Below, piece by piece: positions 22,276 to 39,244 of a stretch of DNA of 50,729 bases. This stretch comes from JAYFNU01 sp034933305 (GTDB taxonomy: Bacteria > Bacillota > Clostridia > Oscillospirales > Ruminococcaceae). The stretch lies in assembly GCA_034933305.1 (NCBI GenBank), contig JAYFNU010000030.1, positions 1 to 50,729 on the forward strand, in the 5' to 3' direction. The number at the start of each line of letters is the position of its first letter. The stretch's first letter is position 1. The notes beneath the pieces are model-generated. The model made no database searches. It was not told the DNA's origin and saw only the letters and a list, made by a program, of their open reading frames with translations. The position numbers and the translations under genes were made by a program.

Positions 22276-24357
22276 TCAGTCGTTTTTGTGCCGGATGCTG
22301 ACGATGCCCTCGGCGATGGATTTCGGCACCTCGACGTAGTGGCTCGGCTCCATGGTGTACTGGCCGCGGCCCTGCGTTTTGGAGCGCAGATCCGTCGCGT
22401 AGCCGAACATGCCGGACAGCGGGACAAAGGCGTTGATCTGCTGGGCGCCGGTGAGCGTGTCCATGCCCTGGATCTGTCCGCGGCGCGCGTTGAGGTCGCC
22501 GATGACGTCGCCCATATACTCGTCCGGCACGATGACGTTGACGCGCATGATCGGCTCGAGAATGACCGAGTCGGCCCTGCGGAGCGCCTCTTTCATGGCC
22601 ATGGAGCCGGCGATCTTGAACGCCATTTCCGACGAGTCGACCTCGTGGAAGCTGCCGTCGTACAGCGTGACCTTCACGTCGACGACGGGGTAGCCGGCGA
22701 GCACGCCCGCCTGCAAAGCGCCCTGGATGCCCTGGTTGACAGGCTCGATGAACTCCTTCGGGATGGCGCCGCCGACGACGGCGTTGACGAATTCGTAGCC
22801 CTTGCCGGTCTCGTTGGGCTCGACGCGGATCTTGACGTGGCCGTACTGGCCGTGGCCGCCGGACTGGCGCGCGTACTTCATCTCGACGTCCGCGTTCTTG
22901 CGGATGGTCTCGCGGTAGGCGACCTGCGGCTTGCCGACGTTGGCCTCGACCTTGAACTCGCGCAGCAGGCGGTCGACGATGATCTCGAGATGGAGCTCGC
23001 CCATGCCCGCGATGATCGTCTGGCCCGTCTCCTCGTCCGTATACGTGCGGAAAGTCGGGTCCTCTTCGGCGAGCTTGGACAGCGCGATGGCCATCTTTTC
23101 CTGGCCGGCCTTCGTCTTCGGCTCGATCGCGACGCGGATGACGGGCTCGGGGAACTGCATCGATTCAAGGATGATCGGGGCGTTCTGCACGCACAGCGTG
23201 TCGCCGGTCGTCGTGTTCTTGAGGCCGACGGCGGCGGCGATGTCGCCGCAGTAGCACGTCTCGATGTCCTTGCGGTGGTTGGCGTGCATCTGCAGGATGC
23301 GGCCGATGCGCTCGTTGTTGCCCTTCGTGGAGTTGTAGACCGTGCTGCCTGCGTCGACCTTGCCCGAATAGACGCGGAAGAAGCAGAGCTTCCCCACATA
23401 CGGATCGGTCGCGATCTTGAAAGCGAGCGCGGAGAAAGGCTCCTCGTCGCCGGCGTGGCGGAATTCCTCCTCGTCGGTCTTGGGGTTGATGCCCTTGATG
23501 GACGGGATGTCGAGCGGAGACGGCATGTAGTCGACGATGGCGTCGAGCAGCTTCTGCACGCCCTTGTTCCGGTAGGAGGTGCCGCACAGCACGGGCACGA
23601 AGGTGTTGGCGATCGTGCCGGCGCGGATGGCCCGCTTGATCTCCTCCATCGTGACCTCTTCGCCGCCGAGGTACTTGTCCATGACGGTCTCGTCCTCTTC
23701 GGCGAGCGCTTCGATCATCTGGGTGCGGTACTTCTGCGCCAGCTCGAGCATGTCGGCGGGGATATCGGTCCCCACGACATCCTTCTGGATGGCGTCGAAA
23801 TTCGTGTAGGCTTTCATGTCGACGAGGTCGATGAGGCCGATATAGTCGTCCTCCGCCCCGATGGGCAGCTGGATGGGCACCGCGTTGCATTTGAGACGCT
23901 CGTGCATCATGCGCACGACGCGGAAAAAGTCGGCGCCCATGATATCCATCTTGTTGACATAGGCCATGCGCGGGACTTTGTACTTGTCCGCCTGACGCCA
24001 GACGGTCTCAGACTGCGGCTCGACGCCGCCCTTCGCGCAAAACACGGTGACGGAACCATCGAGCACCCGCAGCGAACGCTCGACTTCAACGGTGAAATCG
24101 ACGTGGCCGGGGGGGTCGATGATATTTGTTCGGTGGTCGTTCCAGTAAGCGGTGGTCGCCGCGGAAGTGATCGTTATGCCGCGTTCCTGCTCCTGCGCCA
24201 TCCAGTCCATGGTCGCCGCGCCGTCGTGGACTTCGCCGAGCTTATGGTTGATCCCGGTGTAATACAGGATGCGCTCGGTCGTCGTCGTTTTGCCGGCATC
24301 GATGTGCGCCATGATGCCAATGTTTCTGGTAGCCTCAAGTGTAACGTCTCTCGGCAT
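22276..24357 (-). CDS. fusA: Elongation factor G
   Basis: Translocation GTPase of the ribosome, 693 aa. G1 motif AHIDAGKTT (about 18-26), DPPGHVDFT in the G3 position (usually DTPGH; here the T is P), NKMD (G4), domain II, then the IV/V region with GMGELHLEIIVDRLLREF and PLSGMFGYATDLRSKTQGRG. AGGGAGGATTTT lies before the ATG. The gene lies 36 nt after rpsG and is probably co-transcribed with rpsL and rpsG. Confidence 0.97.
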   Translation of the reverse strand: MPRDVTLEATRNIGIMAHIDAGKTTTTERILYYTGINHKLGEVHDGAATMDWMAQEQERGITITSAATTAYWNDHRTNIIDPPGHVDFTVEVERSLRVLDGSVTVFCAKGGVEPQSETVWRQADKYKVPRMAYVNKMDIMGADFFRVVRMMHERLKCNAVPIQLPIGAEDDYIGLIDLVDMKAYTNFDAIQKDVVGTDIPADMLELAQKYRTQMIEALAEEDETVMDKYLGGEEVTMEEIKRAIRAGTIANTFVPVLCGTSYRNKGVQKLLDAIVDYMPSPLDIPSIKGINPKTDEEEFRHAGDEEPFSALAFKIATDPYVGKLCFFRVYSGKVDAGSTVYNSTKGNNERIGRILQMHANHRKDIETCYCGDIAAAVGLKNTTTGDTLCVQNAPIILESMQFPEPVIRVAIEPKTKAGQEKMAIALSKLAEEDPTFRTYTDEETGQTIIAGMGELHLEIIVDRLLREFKVEANVGKPQVAYRETIRKNADVEMKYARQSGGHGQYGHVKIRVEPNETGKGYEFVNAVVGGAIPKEFIEPVNQGIQGALQAGVLAGYPVVDVKVTLYDGSFHEVDSSEMAFKIAGSMAMKEALRRADSVILEPIMRVNVIVPDEYMGDVIGDLNARRGQIQGMDTLTGAQQINAFVPLSGMFGYATDLRSKTQGRGQYTMEPSHYVEVPKSIAEGIVSIRHKND

Positions 24358-24393
24358 AAAATCCTCCCTGCAGTTCTATTGCGGAATGTGCAA

Positions 24394-24864
24394 TTAATAT
24401 CTGAAGTGTGCGAACGCCTTGTTCGCGTCTGCCATCTTGTGCGTGTCTTCGCGTTTCTTGACCGCGTTGCCCGCGCCGTTGCAGGCGTCCATGATCTCGC
24501 CCGCCAGGCGTTCGGCCATGGTGCGCTCGTTTCTCGCGCGCGAATACGTGGTCAGCCAGCGAAGGCCCAGCGTGGTGCGGCGCTCGGGACGTACTTCCAT
24601 AGGAACCTGGTACGTGGAGCCGCCGACGCGGCGCGCCTTGACCTCGAGTTCCGGCATAATGTTTGCCATCGCCTTGTCGAACATCTCGAGCGGATCGTTG
24701 CCCGTCTTATCCTTCACAATGTCGAATGCACTGTAAACGATCTTCTGAGCAACGCCTTTTTTACCGTCGTACATGATGCTGTTGACAAGACGGGTGACCA
24801 TCTTGGAGCCGTAGATCGGGTCGGCCAGAACGTCGCGTTTCGCGATATTGCCTCTTCTCGGCAT
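24394..24864 (-). CDS. rpsG: 30S ribosomal protein S7
   Basis: Small-subunit head protein that binds the 3' major domain of 16S rRNA; 156 aa, the normal length. MPRRGNIAKRDVLADPIYGS, IMYDGKKGVAQKIVYSAFD and the final KMADANKAFAHFRY are family-typical. It lies in the rpsL-rpsG-fusA order with AGGGAGGGAAGAAGAT before the ATG. The 124 bp between rpsL and rpsG contain an AT-rich run and a short AAAAGC/GCTTTT hairpin. Confidence 0.97.
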   Translation of the reverse strand: MPRRGNIAKRDVLADPIYGSKMVTRLVNSIMYDGKKGVAQKIVYSAFDIVKDKTGNDPLEMFDKAMANIMPELEVKARRVGGSTYQVPMEVRPERRTTLGLRWLTTYSRARNERTMAERLAGEIMDACNGAGNAVKKREDTHKMADANKAFAHFRY

Positions 24865-24988
24865 ATCTTCTTCCCTCCCTCATAAAGAATGATTTCACAG
24901 GTACTCAAAAGCTTTTCGCTTTTGCAGCGTGCCAGTCGGAAGCAATATATATTGTATATATAAAGCCTCTTATATGGCGGGGTAATGC

Positions 24989-25405
24989 TTACTTTTTCTT
25001 CGGGCGTTTCGCGCCGTACTTGGAGCGGGCCTGGCCTCTGCCATTGACGCCCTGGGTGTCGAGCGTACCGCGGATGATGTGGTAGCGCACGCCGGGGAGA
25101 TCCTTGACACGGCCGCCGCGGACGAGGACCACACTGTGCTCCTGGAGATTGTGACCGACGCCCGGGATGTAGCCCCAGACCTCGATGCCGTTCGTCAGGC
25201 GAACACGCGCGACCTTGCGCAGCGCGGAGTTCGGCTTCTTCGGGGTCATTGTCTTGACCGTCGTGCACACGCCGCGTTTTTGCGGAGATTCAGACTCCGT
25301 GTAGATCCGCTTCTGTGAGTTGAAGCTGCTTCCGAGCGCCGGAGATTTGGACTTGTAGATGGACTGCTCGCGTCCCTTGCGAACGAGCTGATTGAATGTC
25401 GGCAA
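24989..25405 (-). CDS. rpsL: 30S ribosomal protein S12
   Basis: Decoding-site ribosomal protein, 138 aa. PKKPNSALRKVARVRL and GGRVKDLPGVRYHIIRG are the conserved loops; the lysines at the positions linked to streptomycin response are unchanged. Translation starts at TTG (25405) with AAGGAGGAAAACCAGG before it. The C-terminus ends in a lysine-rich tail (KYGAKRPKKK). It heads the rpsL-rpsG-fusA unit with its own promoter at 25496-25524. Confidence 0.97.
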   Translation of the reverse strand: MPTFNQLVRKGREQSIYKSKSPALGSSFNSQKRIYTESESPQKRGVCTTVKTMTPKKPNSALRKVARVRLTNGIEVWGYIPGVGHNLQEHSVVLVRGGRVKDLPGVRYHIIRGTLDTQGVNGRGQARSKYGAKRPKKK

Positions 25406-25440
25406 CCTGGTTTTCCTCCTTCTTCAAATAATCTATGATC

Positions 25441-25488
25441 TGCGGATATTTTCCGCATACCAACACAAGGATGCGCCCTATGGCGCAG
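25441..25488 (-). promoter_or_regulatory. Two hairpins in the rpsL leader
   Basis: TGCGGA/TCCGCA (25441-25457) and TGCGCC/GGCGCA (25473-25488) form two small hairpins in the roughly 90-nt untranslated leader of rpsL. They could be part of ribosomal-protein autoregulation, but no binding protein can be named. Confidence 0.4.
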
Positions 25489-25495
25489 CAAATCG

Positions 25496-25524
25496 ATTAT
25501 ACATTATGTCCAATTGATTTGCAA
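25496..25524 (-). promoter_or_regulatory. Promoter of rpsL-rpsG-fusA
   Basis: On the minus strand TTGCAA (25519-25524) and TATAAT (25496-25501) are separated by 17 bp. It lies just after rpoC ends, so the ribosomal unit need not depend on read-through from rpoBC. Confidence 0.8.
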
Positions 25525-25557
25525 GTTTTTTGTGCGGGATTACGTTTTTGTAATTTC

Positions 25558-29109
<3,552 letters not shown>

Positions 29110-29146
29110 TGACTGACCTGCTTTCATCAAATTTGAGCGCGAGCCC

Positions 29147-32938
<3,792 letters not shown>

Positions 32939-33039
32939 GTGCCACCGTCACTCCTGTTCGTTATTCATTACTTCTATGCATATTGCACAATACCGCGGGG
33001 GATTTTTGCTGAAAAACATAGAATTTTCGGGTTTTTGCG

Positions 33040-33065
33040 TCGCTGAAAAAACCCCTCTGGGCGTG
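33040..33065 (-). promoter_or_regulatory. Hairpin in the rpoB leader
   Basis: In the roughly 150-nt rpoB leader, GGGTTTTT and AAAAACCC (on the minus strand) pair around a 10-nt loop (TCAGCGACGC). It may be an RNA control element or simple attenuator; it is not followed by a T-run. Confidence 0.35.
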
Positions 33066-33091
33066 AAAACCCACTATAATGCTAATTTTAA

Positions 33092-33120
33092 ATTATATAA
33101 TCGGCAAAATACTTTGTCAA
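33092..33120 (-). promoter_or_regulatory. Consensus promoter of rpoBC
   Basis: On the minus strand TTGACA (33115-33120) and TATAAT (33092-33097) are separated by 17 bp, a full match to the sigma-A consensus. It lies about 155 bp before the rpoB start, directly after the rrf2 terminator. Confidence 0.9.
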
Positions 33121-33139
33121 CAACTATTTTCGGGGAAGA

Positions 33140-33174
33140 AAAAGGCCGCCCGGCGCAGATACGCGCGGGCGGGT
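33140..33174 (-). terminator. Terminator after rrf2
   Basis: CCGCCCG (33147-33153) and CGGGCGG (33167-33173) form a GC-rich hairpin followed on the minus strand by CCTTTTTC. It ends the dgt-dnaG-rpoD-rrf2 unit and lies before the rpoBC promoter. Confidence 0.75.
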
Positions 33175-33195
33175 TGCATTTTTATTTGACGCTGC

Positions 33196-33588
33196 TCAGA
33201 GCTTGTCGAAGGTCACGTCGCTGAGCATTTTCTTGACCGTCGCGGAGATCTCGGCGTAGACGGCGCGGAAGCCGCAGCTCTCGGCGTCGTCCATCGAGCA
33301 CTCGTGTCCGTCGCGCAGGCACTTGTTCAGCACGCAGGGGCCGTCGACCGTTTCGATGACGTCGTTGAGCGTGATCTGCCGCGGGCTGCGCGCAAGCTCG
33401 TAGCCGCCGTTTTGTCCTTTGAAGGATTTGACGATGCCGCTGCCGACGAGCTTGTGCAGGATCTTGAGGGAAAATCGGAGGGACACGCCGGTCTGCGCGG
33501 CGATGGCCGCCGCGTCGCAGCGCCTGTTCTGCGCCGCGAGGCAGTGCACGATGCGCACGGCGTTGTCCGCTTCCTGTGTCATCAGCAT
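33196..33588 (-). CDS. Rrf2-family regulator, probable Fe-S sensor
   Basis: A 130-aa DNA-binding regulator. A winged helix (about 1-60, TGVSLRFSLKILHKLVGSGI, GQNGGYELARSPRQITLNDV) is followed by three cysteines spaced as in IscR/RsrR-type proteins (CVLNKC, then HEC, then SCGF, about 84-106), so it may bind an Fe-S cluster. It is the last gene of the unit with rpoD, 18 nt after rpoD, with AGGA before the ATG. Which genes it controls is unknown; no isc/suf gene is in the window. Confidence 0.85.
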   Translation of the reverse strand: MLMTQEADNAVRIVHCLAAQNRRCDAAAIAAQTGVSLRFSLKILHKLVGSGIVKSFKGQNGGYELARSPRQITLNDVIETVDGPCVLNKCLRDGHECSMDDAESCGFRAVYAEISATVKKMLSDVTFDKL

Positions 33589-33606
33589 GATGGATGCCGT
33601 CCTTTC

Positions 33607-34674
<1,068 letters not shown>

Positions 34675-34680
34675 GGTCCG

Positions 34681-36432
34681 CTACCTCGTTTCCTTGTCTT
34701 TCTGTTTTTCTTCTATGAGCTTCTGCAGCTGCGCGGCGTCCATCGTCTTGAGCGCCTGCGCGTCCGGCTCGCTGCGCGGCCGGAGAATGCGGTCGATGTA
34801 CAAGTCGGCGTCCTCCGGGGCGAAATTGACGCCCTGCGTCTCGGCGACGATGCCCGACAGCAGCGAGATCTGCTGCGCCGTGAGCACGCCCGCGAGCGAC
34901 GGGAAGCCGGTGAAGCGCTCCGCTTCGATCTCGCCGACGAGCGCGGCGTAGAGCGCGCCCGACTCGGCGGAAATGAAGTCCTCCGCCGCGAGGCGCGGCG
35001 CGACGCTCTTCGCGAGATCCGGGTTGCGGAACAGCAGCGCCACGAGGCTGCGCTCCGCCGACACCGCGCCGAGCGCGCCGTCGCGCGCGTGGAACCGCTC
35101 GCCGACGCTGCGCGCGAGGCGGCTGTCCTCCTCGCGGGTCTGCTTTGCGCGCAGGCGCTTCATGAGGCTGTCCGTCTCGAGCAGGATCGAATCCTTTTTC
35201 GCGCCGATCTCCCCGGCCACGCGGCCCGCGTAGATATCGCGCTCCGTCGCCGAAGTCAGCCGCGCGAGCACGCCCGCCGCGTCCTTGAGATACCCGACGC
35301 GGCCCGCGTCCGTCTTGAGGTCGTATTTGCGCTTCGCCTGGACCAGCGCGTATTCCGTCGCGTTGTCGGCCCCGCTCAGCAGCGCTTCAAACGCCGCGGC
35401 GTCGTTGTTCTTGAGAAATTCGTCGGGATCCTTCGCGCCAGGGATATTGACGACGCGCACGTTGAGATTGGTGCTTTTGAAGGTCTCGATGGCGCGGCGC
35501 GTCGCCTTCTGGCCCGCCTCGTCGCTGTCGTAGATGAGCACGACCTCGTCGGCGTACTGGGAGATCATGCGCGCGTGCTCGTCGGTCAGCGCCGTGCCGA
35601 GCGCCGCGACGGCGTTCGTGAAGCCCGCCGCGTGCAGCGCGATGACGTCCATCTGCCCCTCCGCGACGAGGATCTGGCGCCGGTCGTTGTTCTTCGCGAT
35701 GTTGAGCGCGAACAGCGTGCGGCTCTTTTTAAAGACGTCGGTGTCGCGCGTGTTGACGTATTTGCGCGGGTCCGTCCCCATCGTGCGGCCCGAAAAGGCG
35801 ACCACGTTGCCCCGCACGTCGATGACCGGGAACATGACCCGGTCGCGGAAAAAGTCGTAGACGGAATTGTTCTTCTGGCTGACGGTGCACACGCCCGCGG
35901 CGACGAGCTCGTCGTCGCTGTAGCCGCGCGCGCGCAGGCAGTCGCGCAGGCCCGTCCAGCCGTCGGGCGCCCAGCCGATGCCGAAATGCTTGATGGTGGC
36001 GTCGGCGAGCCGGCGGCCGCGGAGATAGGCGCGCGCGTGCTTCCCCGCGTCGGTGTTGAGCGAATCGAAGAAGAAGCGCGCGGTCAGCCGGTTGATCTCG
36101 TACATGCGCTTGCGCCGGCGCATGGCGTCGTCGTTGACGTCGTCCGGCATCGCGAGGCCGGCGCGCGCGGCGAGCAGCTTGACCGCTTCGATGTACTCGA
36201 GGTTTTCCTTTTGCTTGATGAAGGTGATGACGTCGCCGCCCGCGCCGCAGCCGAAGCAATAGTAGGACTGCGTGTCCGGATAGACCGTAAAGCTCGGCGT
36301 CTTCTCGTTGTGGAACGGGCACAGCGCCGTATACAGCCGCCCGCGCCGCTTGAGCCCGACATAGGTGTCGATCACCTCGACGATGTCGTTGCGCTCGTGC
36401 AGCTCGAGCAGAAAATCAGGGGACAGAGACAC
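34681..36432 (-). CDS. dnaG: DNA primase
   Basis: Makes RNA primers at the replication fork; 583 aa. The N-terminal CHC2 zinc finger (about 38-62: CPFHNEKTPSF then CFGCGAGG) is followed by the TOPRIM domain with EGQMD near 257 and YDSDEAGQKA near 301. The C-terminal part (about 440-583) should bind DnaB. Starts at GTG with GGAGG 10 nt before. It lies between the dGTPase-like gene and rpoD, all read in the same direction. Confidence 0.96.
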   Translation of the reverse strand: MSLSPDFLLELHERNDIVEVIDTYVGLKRRGRLYTALCPFHNEKTPSFTVYPDTQSYYCFGCGAGGDVITFIKQKENLEYIEAVKLLAARAGLAMPDDVNDDAMRRRKRMYEINRLTARFFFDSLNTDAGKHARAYLRGRRLADATIKHFGIGWAPDGWTGLRDCLRARGYSDDELVAAGVCTVSQKNNSVYDFFRDRVMFPVIDVRGNVVAFSGRTMGTDPRKYVNTRDTDVFKKSRTLFALNIAKNNDRRQILVAEGQMDVIALHAAGFTNAVAALGTALTDEHARMISQYADEVVLIYDSDEAGQKATRRAIETFKSTNLNVRVVNIPGAKDPDEFLKNNDAAAFEALLSGADNATEYALVQAKRKYDLKTDAGRVGYLKDAAGVLARLTSATERDIYAGRVAGEIGAKKDSILLETDSLMKRLRAKQTREEDSRLARSVGERFHARDGALGAVSAERSLVALLFRNPDLAKSVAPRLAAEDFISAESGALYAALVGEIEAERFTGFPSLAGVLTAQQISLLSGIVAETQGVNFAPEDADLYIDRILRPRSEPDAQALKTMDAAQLQKLIEEKQKDKETR

Positions 36433-36471
36433 AGGGGGGTCGCCTCCTTTCTTCGCGGCCTTGCGGGGCGC

Positions 36472-37500
36472 TCAGTCGTCCCGCTCCATGTTCAGCGACC
36501 AGGATTTCGGGATGAACTGTTCCCGGAAGCAGTGGACGGCATAGGCGTCGCTCATGCCGGAGATATAATCGGTCACGGCGCGCTCGGTGCCCTCCTTGCA
36601 GGCGATCTCGATGTAGAACTCCGGCATGGCGTCGGGATTGCCGATATAATATTCCCACAGCGTCTTGATGAGCTGCGTCGCGCGGACCTCCTCCCGCTTG
36701 ACGGCGCCCGTCGTGTTGAGATAAATGTTTTCAAACATAAAACGATAAAGCTCGTCGTAGGCTTCCTCGATCTCGGGGGAAAAGCGGAAGCTGCCGTCGA
36801 AATTGCCCACGAGATCGCCCAGCAGCGCGGTGATGCGCGCAGATTTGCTGCCGCCGAGCACCTCGGTGACGATGCGCGGCAGGTCGCTCTCGCTGAGCAC
36901 CCCCGCCGTCTCGGCGTCCTCGATGTCGTGGTTGAGGAAGGCGATGCGGTCGGCGTGGCGCACGGCCTGTCCCTCGAGCGTCTTTGACCACGGGCCCTTC
37001 GTGTGCCGCTCGATGCCCTCGATCGTCTCGAAGGTCAGATTGAGTCCGCGGTGGTCGCGCTCGAGCTCCTCTACGACGCGCACGCTCTGCTCGTAGTGGT
37101 TGAAGCCGCCCGCGCACAGCTCGTCGAGCGCCCGCTCGCCGGCGTGGCCGAAGGGCGTATGCCCGAGGTCGTGCCCCATCGCGATGGCCTCCGTGAGGTC
37201 CTCGTTGATGCGCACGGCGCGCGCGAGCGTGCGCGCGATCTGCGATACCTCGAGGGTGTGGGTCATGCGGGTGCGGTAATGATCCCCCTCGGGGGACAGA
37301 AAGACCTGCGTCTTCTGTTTTAAACGCCGGAAGGATTTGGAATGCAGGATCCTGTCGCGGTCGCGGCAGAAGTCCGTGCGCATGTCGTCCTTTTCCTCGG
37401 GCGTCCGGCGTCCCCGGCTGTCGGCGGAAAAGAACGCGTACTTGCACAGGATCAGCCGCTCGTTCTGCTCTGTGATCTCTCTGGGTGTCAGGCATACCAC
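36472..37500 (-). CDS. dGTP triphosphohydrolase-like HD protein
   Basis: Metal-dependent HD-domain hydrolase related to Dgt, which splits dNTPs to nucleoside and triphosphate; 342 aa. The metal ligands are in THTLEVSQ (H near 79) and GHDLGHTPFGHAGE (HD near 112), with a further aspartate in LNHDIEDA. CKYAFFSADSRGR at the N-terminus is typical of the subfamily. Start is GTG at 37500 with AAGGAAG before it; a TATAAT box on the minus strand at 37514-37519 is a possible -10. It is the first gene of dgt-dnaG-rpoD-rrf2, a common clostridial order. The substrate preference is not shown by sequence. Confidence 0.92.
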   Translation of the reverse strand: MVCLTPREITEQNERLILCKYAFFSADSRGRRTPEEKDDMRTDFCRDRDRILHSKSFRRLKQKTQVFLSPEGDHYRTRMTHTLEVSQIARTLARAVRINEDLTEAIAMGHDLGHTPFGHAGERALDELCAGGFNHYEQSVRVVEELERDHRGLNLTFETIEGIERHTKGPWSKTLEGQAVRHADRIAFLNHDIEDAETAGVLSESDLPRIVTEVLGGSKSARITALLGDLVGNFDGSFRFSPEIEEAYDELYRFMFENIYLNTTGAVKREEVRATQLIKTLWEYYIGNPDAMPEFYIEIACKEGTERAVTDYISGMSDAYAVHCFREQFIPKSWSLNMERDD

Positions 37501-37592
37501 CCCTTTCTTCCTTATTATACGCCGTCCGCGGGTTTATCCCTTTATTTTCTCCCCAGCGGGTCCCCGCGGCGGCCGCGCAGACATAGCGGAGC

Positions 37593-38054
37593 TCATTCTC
37601 CCCTCTGCGCGGGCGCTTCGAAACGCATTTCCGCCTCCGCGATCTGTGCGGACAGCGCGTGCCGCGCGCCCGTCAGCCGGAAGCCGTGCCCGGAATACAA
37701 CGAAAACGCCCGCTCGTTGTTCTCAAGGACCCACAAGCAAGGCGTCCCCGTGCACTGCTCCGTCGCAAACCGAAGCAACCGCGTCCCGTAGCCCTTGTGC
37801 TGCTCCTGCGGCAGGACATACAGATTTTCGATGAGATCGTCCTTGACGGAAACGATGCCCACCGGCTTTTCTTCAACGAGCATATACAGCCGCTTGCCGC
37901 CGTCTATCTCCTGCGTCAGATAGGCTTTTTGACGCTCTGCGCTGTGCAGCTCGACAAATTCCCTGCTGCAGAAGCTTCTGTGCGATTCCTGCCACGAGCA
38001 CGAATGGATCTGCGCGGCGGCCGCAACGCTGTCCCGGTCGACTTCGACGATCAT
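37593..38054 (-). CDS. GNAT-family N-acetyltransferase
   Basis: A 153-aa acetyl-CoA-dependent transferase. The CoA-binding motif is QEQHKGYGTRLLRFA (about 82-96) and the last strand NERAFSLYSGHGFRLTGARH. The substrate is unknown. AGAGGA lies before the ATG. It is probably read with the YigZ gene, 63 nt upstream. It could acetylate small molecules or proteins; the sequence gives no clue which. Confidence 0.85.
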   Translation of the reverse strand: MIVEVDRDSVAAAAQIHSCSWQESHRSFCSREFVELHSAERQKAYLTQEIDGGKRLYMLVEEKPVGIVSVKDDLIENLYVLPQEQHKGYGTRLLRFATEQCTGTPCLWVLENNERAFSLYSGHGFRLTGARHALSAQIAEAEMRFEAPAQRGE

Positions 38055-38117
38055 ATATCCTCTTTCGGGCGGCGCACGGGCATGCGCGCCGCCGCTCTCT
38101 TTCCCGCGGGCTGTGCT

Positions 38118-38756
38118 TTACGCCTCGCCCTGCGCGACGTCCACATACTTCTCGCCGAGCAGCTTCGGCGCCTGCTGTCCGCGCGTGAGCTCGACGAGCT
38201 GCGCGCACAGCGCGGGCGCGTTCTCCCGCGGCAGCGCGACGCGCAGGCGCACCGCATCGGTGAATGCGCTGTCCTCCACCGCGGCGCCCAGCGGCGGCAG
38301 CAGCCGCTGCAGGCGGTCGTACTCGGCGTAGGCGCAGGTCAGCTCGTATACCGCGCAGACCTCCATGACGGCGATGCCCGCCGCCGCGACGGCGCGCGAA
38401 GCCGCTTCGCCGTAGGCGCGCACAAGGCCGCCCGTCCCGAGCAGCGTGCCGCCGAAATAGCGCGTCACGACGACCGCGGCGTCCGTGAGGCCGCCGCGCG
38501 CGAGCACGTCGAGCACCGGCAGTCCCGCCGTGCCCTGCGGCTCGCCGTCGTCGCTGTAGCGCTGCAGGTTGTTTTCGCGCAGCACATACGCCCAGACGTT
38601 GTGCGACGCCTGCCGGTTGGCCGCGCGCACCGTTTCGAGCAGCGCGAGCGCCTGCGCTTCGGTGCGCACGGGCGCGGCCGCCGCGATGAACCGCGAGCGC
38701 TTTTCCGTCAGCTCGGCGCGCGCGGCTCTCTTCAGGGTCCGGTAACCGTCGTCCAT
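38118..38756 (-). CDS. YigZ/IMPACT family protein (UPF0029)
   Basis: A 212-aa conserved protein. The N-terminal UPF0029 domain (about 1-120) shows SRFIAAAAPV, NVWAYVLR, DDGEPQGTAGLPVLDVL and TRYFGGTLLGTGGLVRAY. The C-terminal ferredoxin-like domain (about 130-200) is usual. Members are linked to translation control and peptide metabolism, but no exact role is known. The ATG at 38756 follows GGAGGAACGGCCC; the TTG five codons upstream would place the ribosome-binding site inside the gene and was rejected. Confidence 0.92.
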   Translation of the reverse strand: MDDGYRTLKRAARAELTEKRSRFIAAAAPVRTEAQALALLETVRAANRQASHNVWAYVLRENNLQRYSDDGEPQGTAGLPVLDVLARGGLTDAAVVVTRYFGGTLLGTGGLVRAYGEAASRAVAAAGIAVMEVCAVYELTCAYAEYDRLQRLLPPLGAAVEDSAFTDAVRLRVALPRENAPALCAQLVELTRGQQAPKLLGEKYVDVAQGEA

Positions 38757-38848
38757 GGGCCGTTCCTCCAAAAGCGGGATCGGGGCGCGCCGCGGCGCGC
38801 CCCGGACAGCTTCATTATAGCAAAACTTTCCCCCGGGCGAAACCCGTC

Positions 38849-38885
38849 AAAAAAACGCACACCGCCGCCCCCGGGCGGCCGTGCG
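38849..38885 (-). terminator. Second terminator after rpmE
   Basis: On the minus strand CGCACGGCCGCC and GGCGGTGTGCG form a hairpin followed by T7 (A-run at 38849-38855). It backs up the hairpin at 38896-38927 and stops transcription towards yigZ. Confidence 0.75.
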
Positions 38886-38895
38886 CGATCGCGCG

Positions 38896-38927
38896 AAAAG
38901 TTAAGGGGTGCGTACCACGCACCCCTT
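38896..38927 (-). terminator. Terminator after rpmE
   Basis: Perfect 10-bp arms AAGGGGTGCG (38903-38912) and CGCACCCCTT (38918-38927) with a 5-nt loop, followed on the minus strand by AACTTTTCG. It lies 7 bp after the L31 gene. Confidence 0.8.
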
Positions 38928-38933
38928 GAACTG

Positions 38934-39134
38934 TTATTCCATGTTGAAGCGTTTTTTGAATCTATCTACACGTCCGCCGGTGTCGACAAGCTTATGCTTT
39001 CCGGTATAGAACGGGTGGCATTTGGAACAAATTTCAACACGAATATCTTTACGGGTCGACCGTGTGTGGATGACCTCGCCGCACGCGCAGGTTATCGTGG
39101 TCTCCTCGTATTTGGGATGTATTCCTTCCTTCAA
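38934..39134 (-). CDS. rpmE: 50S ribosomal protein L31, zinc-binding form
   Basis: Large-subunit protein that bridges to the 30S head; 66 aa. It carries the four cysteines of the C+ form (CAC near 16-18 and CSKC near 36-39), so it binds zinc. MKEGIHPKYEETTITCACGE and HPFYTGKHKLVDTGGRVDRF are family hallmarks. It is a single-gene unit with promoter at 39172-39200 and two terminators. Confidence 0.97.
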   Translation of the reverse strand: MKEGIHPKYEETTITCACGEVIHTRSTRKDIRVEICSKCHPFYTGKHKLVDTGGRVDRFKKRFNME

Positions 39135-39171
39135 CTGATGTCACCTCTTTTGCTCGAACATTTGCTATAAG

Positions 39172-39200
39172 ATAATACCATAAAAATTTCGCCATTGCAA
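39172..39200 (-). promoter_or_regulatory. rpmE promoter
   Basis: On the minus strand TTGCAA (39195-39200) and TATTAT (39172-39177) are separated by 17 bp, about 40 bp before the gene. No Zur box was recognised. Confidence 0.75.
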
Positions 39201-39244
39201 CAGTTTTTTCGGGCGCCCGCGGCGGAGCGAAAATACCGCGCCGC

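Noticed and set aside
22288..24885. An 865-codon frame opposite fusA and rpsG
   Set aside because: Shadow of GC-rich conserved genes; its product is compositionally biased and matches no family.
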